Positions 17,030-25,060 of a stretch of DNA of 64,000 bases are shown piece by piece. Within the stretch, counting starts at the first letter, position 1; every line of letters starts with the position of its first letter. This DNA comes from Parvularcula sp039822105 (GTDB lineage Bacteria > Pseudomonadota > Alphaproteobacteria > Caulobacterales > Parvularculaceae), in the NCBI GenBank assembly GCA_039822105.1, contig JBCBMW010000013.1, positions 1-64,000 of the forward strand, written 5' to 3'. The notes beneath the pieces are model-generated. The model was not told the origin of the DNA. It searched no databases and saw nothing but the letters and a program-made list of their open reading frames with translations. The translations under genes and the position numbers were made by a program.

Positions 17030-17492
17030 AAAGATTGCCTTTGTCTTCGCGATTGCTGCTCTTCTGTGGGGCGGCATCGCGAGCGCGCACCGGATGCCGG
17101 AGGTCTATGTGACCCTTGAGGCATCGGATCTCGACGGTGAGCCGGTCACGGCCGTGACCGTCCGTCTTCATGCAGAGGATGCGATCGCGCTGTTGGCCAA
17201 TCACGATCAAGCGGTCTTCAACCTTGATACAAGGTCAGAGCACGAGGCCCTGGCCGGGTTCGTGACGCAAGGTTTGACCACCGAGGGCGGACCGCTATCG
17301 TTCCTCGGCGGCGAGGTGGATGGCCATGCGGTCCTTCTCTACATGACGGCTCCGCCGGGCCTGTCGGTCGTCGAGAGCGCGATCCTTTCGTCAATCTATA
17401 ATCAGTGGACGAACCGTGTCACGGACCTGACAGCCGATACGCCGGGCGACAAAGTCTTCACCCAAGGTGGTGATCTAACCCACCGCCACTGA
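17007..17492 (+). CDS. Small exported protein, DUF6702-like, coupled to the M1 peptidase
   Basis: 161 residues with a signal peptide (ending GIASA) and a compact beta-rich mature part that begins HRMPEVYVTLE. Its plan resembles the DUF6702 type: H at the mature N-terminus, a central D-x-E/A-x-A-L-L region, and a C-terminal ILSSIYNQWTNRVTDL strand. I make that link from pattern only. The gene overlaps the end of the M1 peptidase gene by 23 bases, so the two are probably translated together, and the product may assist or be processed with that enzyme. GTG 17016 is an alternative start. Confidence 0.7.
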   Translation: MRRVAISRKIAFVFAIAALLWGGIASAHRMPEVYVTLEASDLDGEPVTAVTVRLHAEDAIALLANHDQAVFNLDTRSEHEALAGFVTQGLTTEGGPLSFLGGEVDGHAVLLYMTAPPGLSVVESAILSSIYNQWTNRVTDLTADTPGDKVFTQGGDLTHRH

Positions 17493-17526
17493 GGAGCCAC
17501 TGGGGCTAGCGGTAGCGGGTGACGCA

Positions 17527-17538
17527 CCTCATATGAGG
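17527..17538. promoter_or_regulatory. 12-bp perfect palindrome upstream of the Hsp70-like operon
   Basis: CCTCATATGAGG, 21 bases before the ATG at 17560, is the only conspicuous inverted repeat in the short space ahead of the two-gene unit. It could be an operator or simply chance. Confidence 0.3.
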
Positions 17539-17559
17539 GGTTCATGGTGAGTGAGGCCT

Positions 17560-18354
17560 ATGCGAACGCCCTTGCAGGATGTGCTGTCGGACCATCCCGA
17601 GTGGGAGGAGCCCCAGGATCGGGCGGCGGCCGAGGCGCAACTCGAAGCGTTGTTCACCGCGGCGCGCGACCGGTCCAACGCCTACAGCGCGGCAAGGCTC
17701 GACGAGCTTTATCAGGTGGCGGAACGTGCTCTGACGCTTGCGGGCGCCTTTCCCGTTGCGACAGCTGTGCCCCGCGAGGGCCAGGGGCGCCCGTGGTACC
17801 GTCGCTTGTCGCAACTTGTCTCCCGCTACAGTTCAGGTCTTTTGCTCGCCGCTGCTGCCCCACTGGTGGCCGATGCGAGTGTGCTTCTGGCTGGGGCGTG
17901 CGGCATCGCTGCTGTTCTGTCGCTAGCGGTTGGGGGGCGTGCGGATGGTGTAAGGCTCCGATCAGCACCTCGGCCAAAAGCGGTGGCTGCTAAACTCCAA
18001 GGTCTTCTGTCTGCTGCCGATCAAAGCCTTGATTCGGCGACAGCGCCGCTGGCGCTGCCTGATCAGCGCGACACCGGATCAGTTTTTACCAAGGATGACG
18101 TCTTGAGTGTGCTTCAAGATATCTTGGCTGTGACGCGCAGCGGCGATAGCGAGGATATGCGTGAGCTTCAGCGCAATGCGGAACGTTTGGCCACAAAGGC
18201 GGGGTACACACCAGCTTGGGACTACGCGCCGGATCTTTTCGAGGTGATGGTCGACCCTGAAATCGAAGGGGAGCTTGTGTTGAAGCCTGCGCTGGTGCAC
18301 CGGGCGAAGCCAGAGCAATCAGTCTTTGGCGTGATGATCCGTAGGCACAGCTGA
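17560..18354 (+). CDS. Hydrophobic-hairpin protein coupled to an Hsp70-like ATPase
   Basis: A 264-residue protein that I do not recognise. An N-terminal helical, acidic region (about residues 1-65) leads to a hydrophobic stretch (about 88-127, rich in LLLAAAAPLV and IAAVLSLAVGG) that fits a membrane hairpin. A second helical and beta region (about 165-264) contains VLQDILAVTRSGD and ends DLFEVMVDPEIEGELVLKP. There is no signal peptide. Its stop and the start of the Hsp70-like gene overlap as TGATG, so the two proteins are probably made in fixed ratio and work together. It could be a membrane adaptor or a co-chaperone/exchange factor; both are guesses. GTG 17551 is an alternative start. Confidence 0.65.
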   Translation: MRTPLQDVLSDHPEWEEPQDRAAAEAQLEALFTAARDRSNAYSAARLDELYQVAERALTLAGAFPVATAVPREGQGRPWYRRLSQLVSRYSSGLLLAAAAPLVADASVLLAGACGIAAVLSLAVGGRADGVRLRSAPRPKAVAAKLQGLLSAADQSLDSATAPLALPDQRDTGSVFTKDDVLSVLQDILAVTRSGDSEDMRELQRNAERLATKAGYTPAWDYAPDLFEVMVDPEIEGELVLKPALVHRAKPEQSVFGVMIRRHS

Positions 18355-20396
18355 TGGCGCAGCATTATCTCGGTTTTGATCTGGGTCACGCCGACACCGC
18401 GCTCGCGCTTTGTGGTGGCGGCGAAGGTCAATTGCAAACCGCGCCGACAGGCGTTGAGATCCAGGGCCAGTCGATCCAGCCGACCGCGCTGACCCGCGTG
18501 GTTCGAGACGGCGCGCCGGTGGTGATCATTGGCGGCCGCGCCATCCGCGAAGCCTCGAAGTCGGAGGGTTCCGGCGGCGCCGAGCTCCGCGCCGCTTTTA
18601 AGACACGGCCGCGCGATCTTGGCGATGCTCGCGATGACATCCGGGATTTTTTTGCGACCTGTCTGCAAGAAGCGGCGTTCACGCCCCTTCCGCCAGAAAG
18701 TTGGGCTGGTACATCGATCACGGTGGGGTGTCCGTCCGGGTGGTCCGCGGAGGACGACGCTCGTCATTACCAAGAGATTTTGGCCGAAGGTTTGAGCGGC
18801 TCCGACATGGACGGAGCCGAGGTCACCGTGGTGCCAGAATCCCGGGCTGCGCTTTTGCAAGCGGTGGACAATCCGCATTCCCCGCTGACCATGGCAGCGC
18901 GCAGCGAGAACATCCTGGTGATCGATATCGGCTCGTCGACGCTCGATTTCTCCTTGATTGCCCCAGAGCAGGGGGCTTCGCCGCTCCTCGACGCAGGCCT
19001 TGATCTTGGTGCGTCATTCTTTGATCGGCGACTGCTTGAGGCCGTTCTTACGGCGAATCCCAAGGCTGTGACATTTCTAGAGCATAATCCTCACTATAAG
19101 GATCTATGGCTCTACTACGCCCGCCGGACAAAGGAGCAGTACTTCATCGATGCGCCGACAGACGGCGGGGAGACCATCAGCGGCGCGCCCCTGCAACCCT
19201 ACTACACGGGCGGTAAGCGGCACAGTCTGGAGATCAGTGTCACCGGTGAACAGTTTGGTGCCTTCCGGGAGGCGCCTTATGACCGCGAGCTGAACCCGTC
19301 ATCTGCGCTGGTGCTTGATCCAGAAGAACTCCAGGGACGGAGCTGGGAAGCGATCTATGAGGCCAGCCTTGTTGCGTTGAAATCCGCCATTGAGCGGCGC
19401 GGCGTGACCTATGGCCGGGTGCTTTTGGCGGGCGGCGCTTCGCGCATGCCGTTTACGGAGGAGATCACGCGTCAGGTGTTCGGCGGTGATGATGCCGGTC
19501 TCGTCCTTAGGGACCCCGAGCCTTCACACATGGTTTCCCGCGGCCTCGCCCGGTGGGGCCGAAAGCGAGACAGCGTTGAGCAGTTTTCTCGCGCCGCCCG
19601 CGACCTCTTGCGGGAGAAACTGCCGGACTTGATCGAGGAAGCGTTCGATCCGCTCAAAGAGCGATTGTGCGCTGGCTTGGCCGACGAGATTTTTGATGGC
19701 CTCGTGGCACCTGTTCTGGAGCAATGGAAAGAGGGTGCCTTTAAGACCGGCCAAGACGTTCGCGCGGAGATCGAACGCCGCTACGCTTCTTGGCTCAACA
19801 CGGGGCCGGGTACAGTCTTCTTTGTGCAGATCATCAATGGATGGTGGCGCGAAGAGGTCAAGCACGATGTCGACCGAGAGCTTGACCGGCTGCATGCCGC
19901 TTACGGCATCTCTCGCGACATTCAACTCAGCTTCGATAACGCCATCGATCCGCAGGCGTTTCAATTTTCAGCCGCCAGCGTCGACCTCCCGTTTGAGACG
20001 ATTGTCCAGGCGGCGCTCCTCAGCCTCGCATTCGCCGTGACCGTCGCTATTGACGCAGCGATGGGCGGGATTCCGTTCTTCACTGGCGGTCTGGCGGCAG
20101 CGGCGGCCGTAGGCGGGAAGCCCCTCCAACAATGGATCGCCCGGATTGACGCGCCAGCCTTTGCGCGGAGGCTGCCCGACCGTCTGCCGGGGCGGGAGCG
20201 CCTGTTCGGTGGCCGGGCCAAGACCCGTGTGCGCCGTCAGCTGTCGAAGTCGCTCGAGACCGCCAAGGCCAGTTTGCTGGCCCAGGTCCAGGCCGCGATC
20301 ACCGCGTCGGTGGACCGCCAAACCCTCAAAACCCGCACACTTCTGATGGGTGAGAAGGCGCAGGGCGAGACCAGGGAGGTGTCTTTACGTTCCTGA
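18354..20396 (+). CDS. Hsp70/actin-fold ATPase with C-terminal helical and membrane-hairpin domain
   Basis: 680 residues. The first 400 form an Hsp70-type nucleotide-binding domain: phosphate-1 motif FDLGHADTALAL (residues about 8-19), phosphate-2 motif VIDIGSSTLDFSL (about 188-200) and adenosine motif VLLAGGASRMPF (about 354-365). No Hsp70 substrate-binding beta-sandwich follows. Instead there is a long charged helical segment (about 400-550) with LREKLPDLIEEAF and WWREEVKHDVDRELDRL. A hydrophobic hairpin follows (about 550-590, LLSLAFAVTVAIDAAMGGI and GGLAAAAAVGG), then a basic amphipathic tail. The layout recalls dynamin-like membrane-remodelling tails, but no GTPase is present. It is probably a membrane-associated ATPase acting with the upstream partner. 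Function unknown. Confidence 0.75.
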   Translation: MAQHYLGFDLGHADTALALCGGGEGQLQTAPTGVEIQGQSIQPTALTRVVRDGAPVVIIGGRAIREASKSEGSGGAELRAAFKTRPRDLGDARDDIRDFFATCLQEAAFTPLPPESWAGTSITVGCPSGWSAEDDARHYQEILAEGLSGSDMDGAEVTVVPESRAALLQAVDNPHSPLTMAARSENILVIDIGSSTLDFSLIAPEQGASPLLDAGLDLGASFFDRRLLEAVLTANPKAVTFLEHNPHYKDLWLYYARRTKEQYFIDAPTDGGETISGAPLQPYYTGGKRHSLEISVTGEQFGAFREAPYDRELNPSSALVLDPEELQGRSWEAIYEASLVALKSAIERRGVTYGRVLLAGGASRMPFTEEITRQVFGGDDAGLVLRDPEPSHMVSRGLARWGRKRDSVEQFSRAARDLLREKLPDLIEEAFDPLKERLCAGLADEIFDGLVAPVLEQWKEGAFKTGQDVRAEIERRYASWLNTGPGTVFFVQIINGWWREEVKHDVDRELDRLHAAYGISRDIQLSFDNAIDPQAFQFSAASVDLPFETIVQAALLSLAFAVTVAIDAAMGGIPFFTGGLAAAAAVGGKPLQQWIARIDAPAFARRLPDRLPGRERLFGGRAKTRVRRQLSKSLETAKASLLAQVQAAITASVDRQTLKTRTLLMGEKAQGETREVSLRS

Positions 20397-20539
20397 CGTT
20401 GTCAGGGGCAGATATTCCGCCGCGCGTGCTTATCTATCCAACAGAGTGATGTGATCGCTCAAACGTGACGACGGACCGGGCGGGCTTTTCCCTGGTCATT
20501 GGTCTATGATTTGTAGCGCCCAACCAACGAGGACCCACG

Positions 20540-22156
20540 ATGGAAGCCTTTGCCCTCGACCTAAACGTGATGCAGCGTCGCCCGCTTGATGAAGCCCATG
20601 TGGCGCTGATCCGGGAAAACGGGTTTGAGCGTCGGTATGCGGCGGGTGAGATGGTGGTTGAGCCCGGCGATATGATGGATGAGTTCATCTACATCGAAGA
20701 AGGCGAGGTCGAGCTTCTTAATCCGCGCACATACAATCGTGATGTTCAGTTTACGATCGGCCCGACCCAGTATCTTGGTGAGCTTGCGTTTCTAAGCGGT
20801 GGTCGCTGGCAACTGCCCATGCGCGCGTGCGCTGACACGCGGACCACGGTCGTGCCGCGTGAGAAGATGCTCCAGCTGATGGCGAATGTGCCGGAGATGA
20901 GCGACATCATCGTTACCGTGTTCGCGGCGCGACGGCGCCGGATTTTTGAGAACAACGAGAGCGCCATCACCCTGATCGGGACCGACGATGATCGTTCGAT
21001 ACGGCGCATCGCGTCTTTTGCTTCGCGTAACTTGATCCCTGTGCGCCGTTTGGAGATTGGTTGTCCTGACGCTGAAGAAGCACTCAAGGAAGCGGGCCTC
21101 GAGCCGGGGCGGAGCGCCGTGATCTGGGGCAAGCACAAGGTGGTGGATAACCCCACGCCGAGGGGGCTGGCCCGTTATCTTGGTATGGATATGCCGTTGG
21201 CGGGAGAGGATATCTTCGACGTTGTGATCGTCGGCGGCGGCCCTGCGGGTATCGCGGCGGCGGTTTATGCGGGTGCGGAAGGTCTTCGCGCCCTTGTGGT
21301 CGAGGACCAGGTGATCGGCGGTCAGGCGGGCAGCTCAAGCCGTATTGAGAACTACATGGGCTTCCCCACCGGGATTTCAGGAGCGGATTTGTGCTTCCGC
21401 GGCGAGATTCAGGCCATGCGCCTTGGCACACGTTTTGTCATGCCTCGCCGCGTCGTCAGCACACGCCAGAAAGAGAACAAGGAGTTCTGCCTAACGCTTG
21501 ATGACGGCGAAGAGATCTGCGCCAAGGCCATGATCATCGCGACGGGCGTGCAGTATCGCAGGCTTCCGATGGAAAACCTCGCGGACCTGGAAGGGGAGGG
21601 CGTGTTCTACGCCGCGACCGAGCTTGAGGCTCGGTTTTGCCGGGACTCTGAGGCCGTGATCATTGGCGGCGGCAACTCCGCTGGTCAAGCGGCGATGTAT
21701 TTAAGCCGGGCCGCGAAGCATGTGCACGTGCTGGTGCGCGGCAAAGAGCTTGCGAAATCGATGTCGTCCTACCTCTCGTCGCGCCTCGAAAAGGATCCGC
21801 GGATCACCATTCACTATGAGACCGAATGCGTGCGCCTGCATGGTGAAGGGGCGCTGCAGGCCATCACGATACGGAACAGATCGACAGGCGATGAGCGTGA
21901 GATCACCACACCATCGCTGTTCGTGATGGTGGGTGCGGCCCCCAACACGGGATGGCTAGAGGGGCTCGTGGAACTCGATGACAAAGGCTTCGTCATCACC
22001 GGCAATCAAGAGCACTGCCCGGCGCCTTACGCGACATCAACGCCAGGGATCTACGCCGTGGGTGATGTCCGTGCTGGCTCGGTGAAACGGGTGGCGTCAA
22101 GCGTCGGCGAGGGTTCCGTGGTGATTTCCTCGGTATGGAACTTCGTCAACGGATAA
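20540..22156 (+). CDS. Cyclic nucleotide-binding domain fused to a thioredoxin reductase-like flavoprotein
   Basis: 538 residues. Residues about 15-150 form a cNMP-binding (CAP_ED) domain, with GEMVVEPGDMMDEFIYIEEGEVELL and YLGELAFLSGGR at the phosphate-binding cassette. A linker with a short glutaredoxin-like or degenerate segment follows (about 150-210). The FAD domain starts at VVIVGGGPAGIAAAVYAG (about 227) and the NAD(P)H site is IIGGGNSAGQAAMYLS (about 372). The place where TrxR carries its CxxC reads VFYAATELEARFC, so the redox-active cysteine pair is absent. The C-terminal GIYAVGDVR motif is intact. It is thus not a standard thioredoxin reductase, and activity may be gated by a cyclic nucleotide or by the cassette acting structurally. 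Confidence 0.85.
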   Translation: MEAFALDLNVMQRRPLDEAHVALIRENGFERRYAAGEMVVEPGDMMDEFIYIEEGEVELLNPRTYNRDVQFTIGPTQYLGELAFLSGGRWQLPMRACADTRTTVVPREKMLQLMANVPEMSDIIVTVFAARRRRIFENNESAITLIGTDDDRSIRRIASFASRNLIPVRRLEIGCPDAEEALKEAGLEPGRSAVIWGKHKVVDNPTPRGLARYLGMDMPLAGEDIFDVVIVGGGPAGIAAAVYAGAEGLRALVVEDQVIGGQAGSSSRIENYMGFPTGISGADLCFRGEIQAMRLGTRFVMPRRVVSTRQKENKEFCLTLDDGEEICAKAMIIATGVQYRRLPMENLADLEGEGVFYAATELEARFCRDSEAVIIGGGNSAGQAAMYLSRAAKHVHVLVRGKELAKSMSSYLSSRLEKDPRITIHYETECVRLHGEGALQAITIRNRSTGDEREITTPSLFVMVGAAPNTGWLEGLVELDDKGFVITGNQEHCPAPYATSTPGIYAVGDVRAGSVKRVASSVGEGSVVISSVWNFVNG

Positions 22157-22160
22157 ATTG

Positions 22161-22199
22161 AATGAGGGGTATAGAGACGTTGCCGCTATACCCCGCATT
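22161..22199. terminator. Strong hairpin between convergent genes, probable bidirectional terminator
   Basis: GGGGTATAG (22166-22174) pairs perfectly with CTATACCCC (22186-22194), and the stem continues past one mismatch with AATG/CATT. It fills the gap between the flavoprotein stop and the convergent oxidoreductase stop. No long T-run follows on either strand, so it may work as a 3'-end stabiliser as well as a terminator. Confidence 0.6.
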
Positions 22200-22208
22200 G
22201 AAGCTGGG

Positions 22209-23315
22209 TCAGACCAGCGCCTTCAGGCTTTCGGCGTTGTAGTCGTGAAGCTCGTCGAGACGCCCGTCGCGAACCTTTGCGGCCCAGTTGGCGTCCTGGA
22301 GGAGGGCACGGCCCACGGCCACGAGATCAAACTCGCCGCGGTCTAGCCGTTCCTCAAGATCGTCCAGCGGCCGAAGCTCTGAGTTCTGGCCAACAAAAGC
22401 GCCGAAGAAGTCAGATGACAGACCAACCGATCCGACAGTGATGGTCGGAAGACCGGTCAGCTTCTTCGCCCAGCCGGCGCAGTTGAGACCGTTCTCGCCG
22501 TCCTCTTCAGGGAATTCCGCCTCCCAATAGCGGCGCTGCGAGCAGTGGAGAACATCAACGCCTGCATCGGCGAAGACCTCGAGGAACGCGCCCAGCTCTT
22601 GCGGCGAGTCGGCAAGGCGCGCGGCATAGTCCTGCTGCTTCCACTGCGAAAAGCGAAGGATGATGGGGAAGTCATCACCAACAGCTTTCCGCACCTCACG
22701 GATGATATCCGCGGCAAAGGTTGCGCGTTGCGGTAGCGACCCACCAAACCGGTCATCACGGACATTCATCTTGCCCCAGAAGAATTGATCGATCAAATAT
22801 CCGTGGGCACCATGAATCTCCACGCAATCGAACCCAAGCCGCTTTGCCTCGCCGGCGGCGTTGGCATAGGCCATGACCATGTCGTCGACTTCGGCAGCGG
22901 TGGGGGCGTCCTGGACCTGCTTGCCCTTATGGGTGAGGCCGGAAGGGCTGTCCGATGGCGCGTCGGGGTTGGGGCCAGTGCCCGGCTTGCGCATCATGCC
23001 CTGGTGCCAGATCTGCGGAGCGATCAGGCCATTCTCCGCGTGCACAGCTTTTGCAACCTCACCCCACCCTTTGAGTGCCTCTGGGTCGTGGAAGTTGGGC
23101 ACATTGGGATCATTGGAGGCGCCGCCGCGATCAACCGTCGTTCCCTCGGTGACGATCAGGCCGACATCGCCCGCTGCGCGCCGCGCATAGTACTCCGCAA
23201 CATTGGCGCCCGGCACGCCACCTGGTGAGAAGCTTCTCGTCATAGGGGCCATGACGATCCGGTTGGGGATCTCCAAGGATTTGATTTTAAAGGGACTAAA
23301 CAGCATCTGACTCAT
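22209..23315 (-). CDS. Old yellow enzyme-type NADH:flavin oxidoreductase
   Basis: A 368-residue FMN-dependent ene-reductase of the OYE (12-oxophytodienoate reductase-like) family, expected to reduce activated C=C bonds with NAD(P)H. The TIM-barrel motifs are in order: MAPMTRSFSPGGVP near the N-terminus, IWHQGMMRKPG (about 112), EIHGAHGYLIDQFF with the substrate-binding His pair (about 170-183), RFGGSLPQRATF and the C-terminal VAVGRALLQDANW phosphate-binding region. The length is standard. A 6-bp inverted repeat GCCGAT/ATCGGC (23343-23358) lies about 30 bases before the start and could be an operator. Confidence 0.92.
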   Translation of the reverse strand: MSQMLFSPFKIKSLEIPNRIVMAPMTRSFSPGGVPGANVAEYYARRAAGDVGLIVTEGTTVDRGGASNDPNVPNFHDPEALKGWGEVAKAVHAENGLIAPQIWHQGMMRKPGTGPNPDAPSDSPSGLTHKGKQVQDAPTAAEVDDMVMAYANAAGEAKRLGFDCVEIHGAHGYLIDQFFWGKMNVRDDRFGGSLPQRATFAADIIREVRKAVGDDFPIILRFSQWKQQDYAARLADSPQELGAFLEVFADAGVDVLHCSQRRYWEAEFPEEDGENGLNCAGWAKKLTGLPTITVGSVGLSSDFFGAFVGQNSELRPLDDLEERLDRGEFDLVAVGRALLQDANWAAKVRDGRLDELHDYNAESLKALV

Positions 23316-23425
23316 TTTTGATGGTCTCGTTTCTTAGGCGTCGCCGATCCCAATCGGCATTATCGTTGCCATAAGATAAGCAAGATGGCGCGCACCACCA
23401 GCGAATTTCCCACGCTGCGGTGTTA

Positions 23426-23451
23426 GCGCCTCTGATCGGGCTCAGAGGCGC
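23426..23451 (-). terminator. Hairpin downstream of the lipoprotein gene
   Basis: GCGCCTCTGA and TCAGAGGCGC form a perfect 10-bp stem around a six-base loop, 34 bases beyond the lipoprotein stop on the minus strand. There is no clear T-run, so termination is inferred from stem strength and position. Confidence 0.5.
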
Positions 23452-23484
23452 GCAAGTCTTGCGGCGGTGTTCGAGGGTCAGCCG

Positions 23485-24300
23485 CTACTGCGGTAGGGCG
23501 AGGGTGACCCGTGATGCATAGGCGAGAACCTGCGCAACGGGCGCGGGATCGGCCACGGGCACGGCGCCCTTTGGCCAGAGCGCGATCAAGGCATCAAGCT
23601 CTGCCAGCAAATCATCGGCTGACGGATTAAGGGCGATGGCCCGCTCACGCGCGACAATGGCAAAGCCGTAGGCATCTTGATACTCACCAGGATCGGAGAT
23701 CGCTCCGTCAGTGATCGCGATTGCATATTCTTCGGCCAATGTGTCCATCAGGAAGCTGATGGTTGTGAGGGGGTCGCCGCCCGCTTCGGCTGCCATCATC
23801 GCGAGGTTGGCTTCGGCGGCGGCCAGTTGCGCTTCGATATCCGCGGCAGGGCGGCCTTCGTCGAGCGCTTGGGAGACCGCTTCGAAAAGCTCCGGCTGGA
23901 AGCCAAGGGCGTCCAAACCTTCCCGCTCAGCTGCGTGGGTTTCAGAAACAGGGTGGAGGAGGTGGGGCGCGGCCATCGCTGGCTCACCGGCCCGGTAAAG
24001 CGCGAGGCCCGCTTTGACGTGACCGCTCATAAAGGCGAGCCGTTCGGGGACGGCCAGCGTGTCCATCGTGTGACCGGTCTCGCCGCCTTCTCCTCCTTCG
24101 CCCTCGCCATGTTCGCCGCCTGTGTGGCCAGCTGCGCCGTGCTCACCTTCACCTTCGCCCATCTCACCGGCCGGTGCGTGCTCCGCCGCGCCGTTCTCGT
24201 GATAGGCTTCGCCTTCTTCGGAATCGCAAGCCGCAAGGCCCACCGACAGGGCCGCCGTGCCGAGGCCAAGTCCGGCCCATTTTTTGAGATTGATGGTCAT
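23485..24300 (-). CDS. Acidic His/Gly-rich lipoprotein near iron genes
   Basis: 271 residues with a lipoprotein signal ending in lipobox LAAC (Cys25). The first 55 mature residues are low-complexity Glu/Gly/His/Ala (repeats of GEHGEGEGG and HTGGEH type), which suits metal binding. The rest (about 85-271) is a helical domain with ERLAFMSGHVKAGLALYRAGEP and AAPHLLHPVSETH, similar in feel to periplasmic iron- or copper-associated helical proteins. It is divergent from a PKHD-type hydroxylase and shares with it a Fur-like inverted repeat, and an Fe3+ ABC transporter lies next door. I infer a role in iron binding or sensing at the membrane. No exact family is recognised. Confidence 0.75.
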   Translation of the reverse strand: MTINLKKWAGLGLGTAALSVGLAACDSEEGEAYHENGAAEHAPAGEMGEGEGEHGAAGHTGGEHGEGEGGEGGETGHTMDTLAVPERLAFMSGHVKAGLALYRAGEPAMAAPHLLHPVSETHAAEREGLDALGFQPELFEAVSQALDEGRPAADIEAQLAAAEANLAMMAAEAGGDPLTTISFLMDTLAEEYAIAITDGAISDPGEYQDAYGFAIVARERAIALNPSADDLLAELDALIALWPKGAVPVADPAPVAQVLAYASRVTLALPQ

Positions 24301-24352
24301 GGCATCCCCGCTTGTGATCCGCTTTCGGCACCTTTTAAGTGGGACTTCTCAG

Positions 24353-24371
24353 ATTGCAAATGGTTCGCAAT
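24353..24371. promoter_or_regulatory. Fur-like inverted repeat between the lipoprotein and PKHD hydroxylase genes
   Basis: ATTGCAAATGGTTCGCAAT is a 19-base inverted repeat: ATTGC/GCAAT arms are exact and 7 of 8 positions match across the half-sites. It lies 5 bases before the hydroxylase ATG region and 53 bases before the divergent lipoprotein start. The style (TTGCAA-type arms) resembles alphaproteobacterial Fur/Mur boxes. That identification is by eye only. Confidence 0.5.
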
Positions 24372-24375
24372 TGAA

Positions 24376-25056
24376 ATGACAGTCATGATGGTGAGCGGCG
24401 TTCTGGCGCCAAAGGACGCGGCGTCGCTACGCGAGGCGCTTGAGGCGCAGCCTTGGCGCGACGGCAAGGTCACCGCCGGGCGCGTGGCGCGGCAAGTGAA
24501 GTACAATGAGCAGGCCGATCTCAGCTCATCCGGCGGAAAGGTGCTGCGCGATCAGATCCACAAGGCGGTCACCGAGCATGTCGTCGTCCAGGCGGCGGCC
24601 AGGCCGCGGCGGGTCTCGACCATCATGGTCAGCAAGACGGCCAATGGCGGCTGTTACGGCCGACATGTCGACAACGCGTTGATGGGCAAGGGCGAGAACC
24701 GGGTGCGGACGGATCTGTCGTTCACGCTCTTCTTGACCCCGCCTGATCAGTACAAGGGCGGTGAGCTGATCATCCACTCGTCGATGGGTGAACAGTCGAT
24801 CAAAGGGGAGGCCGGCGACCTCGTTCTTTATCCGTCATCAGACATCCACGAGGTGGCGCCTGTTACTGAGGGGGAGCGGGTTGTTGCCGTGGGTTGGATC
24901 GAGAGCGTCATCGCCAATGGTCAGCAGCGGTCGCTGCTTTTTGATCTCGAGAATCTGCGCGTCTCGTTACGCGAGGTGCTGCCGACCAATTCGGCGGAAC
25001 TCCTCACTCTCGACAAAACGATCGCCAATCTCTTGCGGATGTGGGCGAAGCCTTAG
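24376..25056 (+). CDS. PKHD-type Fe(II)/2-oxoglutarate hydroxylase (PiuC/YbiX family)
   Basis: A 226-residue dioxygenase. The iron ligands are His97 and Asp99 in RHVDNAL and His158 in DIHEVAPV. The 2-oxoglutarate-binding Arg is in GERVVAVGW (about 168). The family start, VLAPKDAASLREAL, and its length of about 225 residues fit ATG 24376. The open frame extends much further upstream only because it runs antisense through the lipoprotein gene. PiuC-type enzymes are usually linked to TonB siderophore receptors and Fur control. Here the Fur-like repeat and the Fe3+ transporter provide the iron context. Confidence 0.92.
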   Translation: MTVMMVSGVLAPKDAASLREALEAQPWRDGKVTAGRVARQVKYNEQADLSSSGGKVLRDQIHKAVTEHVVVQAAARPRRVSTIMVSKTANGGCYGRHVDNALMGKGENRVRTDLSFTLFLTPPDQYKGGELIIHSSMGEQSIKGEAGDLVLYPSSDIHEVAPVTEGERVVAVGWIESVIANGQQRSLLFDLENLRVSLREVLPTNSAELLTLDKTIANLLRMWAKP

Positions 25057-25060
25057 CGGC

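Noticed and set aside
23677..24375. N-terminal extension of the PKHD hydroxylase to 459 residues
   Set aside because: The extra 233 codons are antisense to the lipoprotein gene, and the family length of about 225 residues fits ATG 24376.
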